64,000 nt of DNA from contig NZ_JAFCJI010000001.1 of the NCBI RefSeq assembly GCF_018131105.1, positions 682,001 to 746,000 on the forward strand. Reading direction: 5' to 3'. The notes beneath the pieces are model-generated. The model had not been told where the DNA came from and searched no databases. It saw only the letters and a list, made by a program, of their open reading frames with translations. Position numbers and translations under genes: made by a program. Positions 60,543 to 64,000 of the stretch are shown here, in pieces; the stretch's first letter is position 1, and each line of letters begins with the position of its first letter. This DNA comes from Bradyrhizobium manausense. GTDB lineage: Bacteria > Pseudomonadota > Alphaproteobacteria > Rhizobiales > Xanthobacteraceae.

Positions 60543-62129
60543 ATGCGCGCTGAAAGCAACGGAACGAGCCGGCACATTCTCTGTGTCTTCCCGCGCTACA
60601 CGTCATCCTTCGGCACCTTCGAGCATGCCTATCCGCTGACCGACGGCGTCCGCGCCTTCATGCCGCCGCAGGGCCTGCTGCTGCTCGCGGCCTATCTGCC
60701 CAAGGAGTGGCACGTCAAATTCGTCGACGAAAATCTCCGCCGCACCACGAAGGAAGAGTTCGAATGGGCCGAGGCCGTGTTCGTGAGCGGCATGCACATC
60801 CAGCGCCAGCACATGAACGACATCTGCCGCCGCGCTCATGAGTTCGACCTGCCGGTTGCGCTCGGTGGCCCCTCGGTCAGCGCGTGCCCGGATTACTACC
60901 CGTCGTTCGACTATCTCCATGTCGGCGAACTCGGCGACGCCACCAATCAGCTGCTCGAAATCCTGTCGCGCGACGTCTCGCGCCCCGACCGGCAGGTGGT
61001 GCTGACGACCAAAGACCGCGTGCCGATGACGGAGTTTCCGATCCCGGCCTATGAGCTTGCGGACGTGAAACGCTATTTCCTCGGCAGCATCCAATATTCC
61101 AGCGGCTGTCCGTATGAGTGCGAGTTCTGCGACATTCCCGGCCTCTACGGTCGCAACCCGCGCATCAAGTCGCCGGAGCAGATCATCGCAGAGCTCAATC
61201 GCCTGCGCGAATGCGGCATGACCGACACGGTCTACTTCGTCGATGACAATTTCATCGGCAACCGCAAGGCAGCGCTGGACCTCTTGCCGCACCTCATCGA
61301 ATGGCAGAAGAAGACCGGCTATGTGATGCGGCTTGCCTGCGAGGCGACACTGAACATCGCAAAGCGGCCCGAAATCCTCAAGAAGATGCGCGAGGCCTTT
61401 TTCGTCACGATCTTCTGCGGCATCGAAACGCCGGACCCTGACGCGCTGAAGGCCATGCACAAGGACCACAACATGATGGTCCCGATTCTGGAGGGCGTGC
61501 GCACCATCAACTCCTACGGCATGGAAGTCGTGTCCGGCATCATCATGGGGCTCGACACCGACAAGCCAAATACATCCGATGCGCTGCTCGCCTTCGTCGA
61601 GGAGTCGCACATTCCGTTGCTCACGATCAATTTGCTTCAGGCGCTGCCGAAGACGCCGCTGTGGGATCGCCTCGAGCGCGAGGGGCGTCTGGTCGATGAC
61701 GACAGCCGCGATTCGAACGTCGACTTCCTGCTGCCGTATGACGATGTCGTCGAATCCTGGAAGCACGCGATGGGCGTGGCTTACGAGCCCGAGAAGGTCT
61801 ATGCGCGCTTCCAGTATCAGTGCGACGAGGTTTATCCGCACCGCCTGAAAATGCCGGTGCCGGACGAGATGAAGACCTGGGCCAACATCAGGCGTGGCCT
61901 CGTCATGCTGCGCAATATCTTCTGGAAGGTCGGCGTGCTCGGCGACTACAGACGCGTGTTCTGGAAGTTTGCGCTCGGGCGCATCAAGCGCGGCGACATC
62001 GAAGGTCTGATCGGTTGCACCATGATCGCGCACCACCTCATCACCTTTGCGCGCGCGGCCTCGAGCGGCAGGCAGAACGCGTCGAACTATTCGATCCGGC
62101 TGCGCGAAGCGTCCGTTCCCGCCGAATGA
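60543..62129 (+). CDS. hpnP: hopanoid C-2 methylase HpnP (B12-binding radical SAM)
   Basis: 528 residues from ATG 60543 behind GGGGGAAG. The N-terminal cobalamin-binding domain includes [20 protein letters not shown] and [29 protein letters not shown]. The radical-SAM cluster is C189-x3-C193-x2-C196 ([17 protein letters not shown]). The C-terminus [14 protein letters not shown] matches the Rhodopseudomonas/Bradyrhizobium enzyme. It methylates bacteriohopanepolyols at C-2, giving 2-methylhopanoids that stiffen membranes under stress. The gene lies between eutB and eutC and overlaps eutC by 4 bp. I rank identity high from pattern recognition, not a search. Confidence 0.88.
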   Translation: MRAESNGTSRHILCVFPRYTSSFGTFEHAYPLTDGVRAFMPPQGLLLLAAYLPKEWHVKFVDENLRRTTKEEFEWAEAVFVSGMHIQRQHMNDICRRAHEFDLPVALGGPSVSACPDYYPSFDYLHVGELGDATNQLLEILSRDVSRPDRQVVLTTKDRVPMTEFPIPAYELADVKRYFLGSIQYSSGCPYECEFCDIPGLYGRNPRIKSPEQIIAELNRLRECGMTDTVYFVDDNFIGNRKAALDLLPHLIEWQKKTGYVMRLACEATLNIAKRPEILKKMREAFFVTIFCGIETPDPDALKAMHKDHNMMVPILEGVRTINSYGMEVVSGIIMGLDTDKPNTSDALLAFVEESHIPLLTINLLQALPKTPLWDRLEREGRLVDDDSRDSNVDFLLPYDDVVESWKHAMGVAYEPEKVYARFQYQCDEVYPHRLKMPVPDEMKTWANIRRGLVMLRNIFWKVGVLGDYRRVFWKFALGRIKRGDIEGLIGCTMIAHHLITFARAASSGRQNASNYSIRLREASVPAE

Positions 62130-62911
62130 GCGACAAGCCCGCTCCGGCGCGCCCGACCGTCGACCTCAGATTGCTCACGCCTGCGCGCGTCGCGCTCGGG
62201 CGCAGTGGCGCCAGCCTGCCGACCAGGCCGCTGCTGGATTTCACGCTGGCCCATGCCCGCGCCCGCGATGCCGTGCATGCCGCCTTCGGCTCGGCGCATC
62301 TGGTGGCCGGGGTGAGGGCGCTCGGCCTTGCCGCCACCGCGGTCAGCAGCCGGGCCGCCGATCGCAGGGATTATCTGCGCCGGCCGGACCTCGGGCGGCA
62401 GCTCGATGCCGGCTCCGCGGCTGCGTTGGCGGAAGTAGCAACCGCGCCGCGCCAGCTTGCGATCGTCATCGGCGACGGATTATCGGCGGCCGCGGTCCAT
62501 GCCCATGCGGTCGCGCTGCTGCAAAACCTGTTGCCGCTGCTCGGCGAGGACGAGGCTGTCGCGGTTGGCCATGTCGTCGTCGCCTCGGGCGCGCGGGTCG
62601 CGCTTGGCGACGAGATCGGGGCCATTCTCGGCGCTCGCATGGTTTTGATGCTGATCGGCGAACGGCCGGGCCTGTCCGCGCCCGACAGTCTCGGTGCCTA
62701 TCTGACCTTCGCGCCGAAGCCGGGACTGACCGATGCCGCGCGCAACTGCGTGTCCAACATCCACAAGGCGGGGTTGAGCTATGACGAGGCGGCCCTCAAG
62801 ATCGTCTGGCTCGTGCGCGAGGGATTGGCGCGGCAGGTCACGGGCGTGACGCTCAAGGACGAGAGCGCCGACCGTGCCCCGCGTCGAATCGGCACGGACG
62901 TGCCAAAATGA
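62126..62911 (+). CDS. eutC: ethanolamine ammonia-lyase, small subunit
   Basis: 261 residues from ATG 62126, whose ATGA overlaps the hpnP stop, implying translational coupling. EutC blocks: [118 protein letters not shown]. The latter segments bind adenosylcobalamin with EutB. The pair is complete in the window, so the enzyme should be active if both are expressed from one transcript across hpnP. Confidence 0.94.
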   Translation: MSDKPAPARPTVDLRLLTPARVALGRSGASLPTRPLLDFTLAHARARDAVHAAFGSAHLVAGVRALGLAATAVSSRAADRRDYLRRPDLGRQLDAGSAAALAEVATAPRQLAIVIGDGLSAAAVHAHAVALLQNLLPLLGEDEAVAVGHVVVASGARVALGDEIGAILGARMVLMLIGERPGLSAPDSLGAYLTFAPKPGLTDAARNCVSNIHKAGLSYDEAALKIVWLVREGLARQVTGVTLKDESADRAPRRIGTDVPK

Positions 62912-63116
62912 CGGGCATTCCGGTAAAATCTCCGCTTCTTGATCGATTCGGAGACGCTTGGCGCGCTTGCGAGATGGGCTCTTGACCTGCTAAACCGCGG
63001 CCGGCGATTTTCCGCGTATTTTCAAAGGGCAAGCCTCCCATTGGTATGGCGTTTTCAAGCCGTTCGCGGGACGCAATAAGCTCACAGACCGAGCCGATTT
63101 AGGAACTGGACAAGGC

Positions 63117-64000
63117 ATGCTCGAAAAGCACCGCGAGAATGAGGTTCATGTCGACAAGGTCGAGCAGGGACCTACGTCCTCAATTGCCTTCGGGCTGGAG
63201 CGTCTCGGGCTGATTGCAGTCCGGGCGCCGATCGTCTCCTGCATCATCCTGCTCGTGCTGATCGTCGGCGCGGTGTTCGGCATTCATCGCATCAAGATCG
63301 ACGATTCTCTGTCGCAGCTGTTCCGCTCCAACACGCCGGAATTCCGCCAGTACGAAGCGGTGACAAAGAAGTTCCCGGCCGAGGAATTCGACGTTCTCGT
63401 CGTGGTCGAAGGCCAGAAACTGCTGGCGCGAAACAACCTCGAGAAGCTTCGTGACTTCGTCACCGATATGCAACTCGTCGACGGTACGCGCGGCCTCGTC
63501 TCGCTGTTCTCGGCGCGCCAGGCGCCAGCGCCAGGCAAGCTGCCGGCCGCGCTGTTCCCGGCCGAACTGCCCGAGGGCGCGGCCTATGACCAGTTCATCG
63601 AAACGGTCAAGAACAACGAGATCATCCGGGGCAAGCTGCTATCGGAGGACGGCACGCTCGCGCTGATCGTGCTCTCGCTCGATCCGGAGGTGGTCGCGTC
63701 CAACAAGCTCAGCAAGACCGTCGGCGACATCCGCGCGCTGATGAAGGAGGATCTCGGCGACACCGGGCTCAGCGTGCAGCTCTCCGGCGTGCCGGTGATG
63801 CAGCTCGAGATCCGTAACGCGGTCGAGCGCGATGGCCTCACCTACAACATCCTCGGCATTCTCGCCGGCTGCGTCATCGCCATCATCTTCTTCCGCAAGA
63901 TCTCGTTCATGGTGGTGGCGGCGTTCCCGCCGATGATCGCTATCCTGATTGCACTCGGCGCGCTCGGCTGGGCCAATTTCAATCTCAACATGTTCCTGAA
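63117..64000 (+). CDS. RND/MMPL family transporter, N-terminal part (runs off the window)
   Basis: Open from ATG 63117 to the window end, with about 294 residues visible. A membrane span at about 32-50 (APIVSCIILLVLIVGAVFGI) is followed by a periplasmic loop (SLSQLFRSNTPEFRQYEAVTKKFPAEEFDVLVVVEG), then the second-helix cluster YNILGILAGCVIAIIFFRKISFMVVAAFPPMIAILIALGA. MMPL-type RND exporters carry lipids or hopanoids; the hopanoid gene nearby makes an HpnN-like role tempting, but the N-terminus does not look like a textbook HpnN, so this is left open. No symbol is given. Confidence 0.82.
   Translation, partial: MLEKHRENEVHVDKVEQGPTSSIAFGLERLGLIAVRAPIVSCIILLVLIVGAVFGIHRIKIDDSLSQLFRSNTPEFRQYEAVTKKFPAEEFDVLVVVEGQKLLARNNLEKLRDFVTDMQLVDGTRGLVSLFSARQAPAPGKLPAALFPAELPEGAAYDQFIETVKNNEIIRGKLLSEDGTLALIVLSLDPEVVASNKLSKTVGDIRALMKEDLGDTGLSVQLSGVPVMQLEIRNAVERDGLTYNILGILAGCVIAIIFFRKISFMVVAAFPPMIAILIALGALGWANFNLNMFL

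Noticed and set aside
63117..64000. Naming the MMPL gene hpnN
   Set aside because: The hopanoid context is suggestive, but the visible N-terminus does not match the HpnN start I know and the rest is off the window.
1..64000. CRISPR arrays, tRNA or rRNA genes, prophage or insertion sequences
   Set aside because: No regular spaced direct repeats, no cloverleaf or rRNA sequence, and no integrase, transposase or phage structural gene was recognised.

Overview
The window is about 64 kb of high-GC chromosomal DNA that reads as a Bradyrhizobium-type alphaproteobacterium (order Hyphomicrobiales). The evidence is the dense set of CoA-thioester catabolic genes, a ChrR/RpoE-type sigma/anti-sigma pair, a hopanoid C-2 methylase (HpnP), and several families of short palindromic intergenic repeats (GTCATTGCGAGGAGC..., GTCATGGCCGGGCTTGTCCCGG..., AGAGCGTTTTC...AAAACGCGTC) that I associate with Bradyrhizobium genomes. 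I see no phage, insertion sequence, CRISPR array, rRNA or tRNA gene. Genus and family calls come from recognising sequence patterns, not from a database search.

Layout. 1-9.3 kb: fatty or carboxylic acid catabolism, with the tail of a phosphotransferase, a DUF6285 protein, three crotonase-family genes, an acyl-CoA dehydrogenase, two acyl-CoA synthetases and a dienoyl-CoA-reductase-like SDR. 9.4-12.7 kb: a YccF membrane protein and phosphoenolpyruvate carboxylase (ppc). 12.8-22.2 kb: an SDR / thiolase-like / OB-fold Zn-ribbon operon, divergent from a five-gene branched-chain-type ABC importer that is followed by an amidase and a DUF2848 protein. 22.3-23.7 kb: a 2OG-Fe(II) oxygenase and AlkB in tandem. 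23.7-33.4 kb: homoprotocatechuate meta-cleavage genes (hpaH-hpaF-hpaE-hpaD, a FAH-family protein, a TPP enzyme) with a divergent MarR-type regulator (hpaR), then an HpcH/HpaI aldolase and a UxaA-type sugar-acid dehydratase.

33.7-37.2 kb: a translationally coupled formyltransferase and TPR/ATP-grasp pair of unknown purpose, then an HD phosphohydrolase. 37.2-41.6 kb: an ECF sigma, a ChrR-like zinc anti-sigma and an RpoE-like sigma in one direction, divergent from an MHYT-GGDEF-EAL c-di-GMP protein. 41.6-46.8 kb: alpha/beta hydrolase, folE, Rieske/FAD reductase, HdeD-like protein and an acyl-CoA dehydrogenase. 46.8-51.0 kb: a carbohydrate ABC importer operon. 51.2-54.1 kb: a Crp/Fnr regulator with no ordinary start codon, and a sensor diguanylate cyclase. 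54.2-54.5 kb: a decayed acyl-CoA dehydrogenase fragment. 54.8-58.8 kb: RlpA-like protein, small secreted or membrane proteins, LMW phosphatase and a chemoreceptor. 59.0-64.0 kb: eutB, hpnP, eutC and the start of an RND/MMPL transporter.

The observations most worth following are hpnP lodged between the two ethanolamine ammonia-lyase subunit genes and overlapping eutC by 4 bp, the formyltransferase-ATP-grasp pair, the three TGATCC-type promoter candidates around the sigma cluster, the perfect palindrome in the hpa divergent promoter, and the Crp/Fnr gene whose conserved N-terminus can only be reached from a CTG or similar start.
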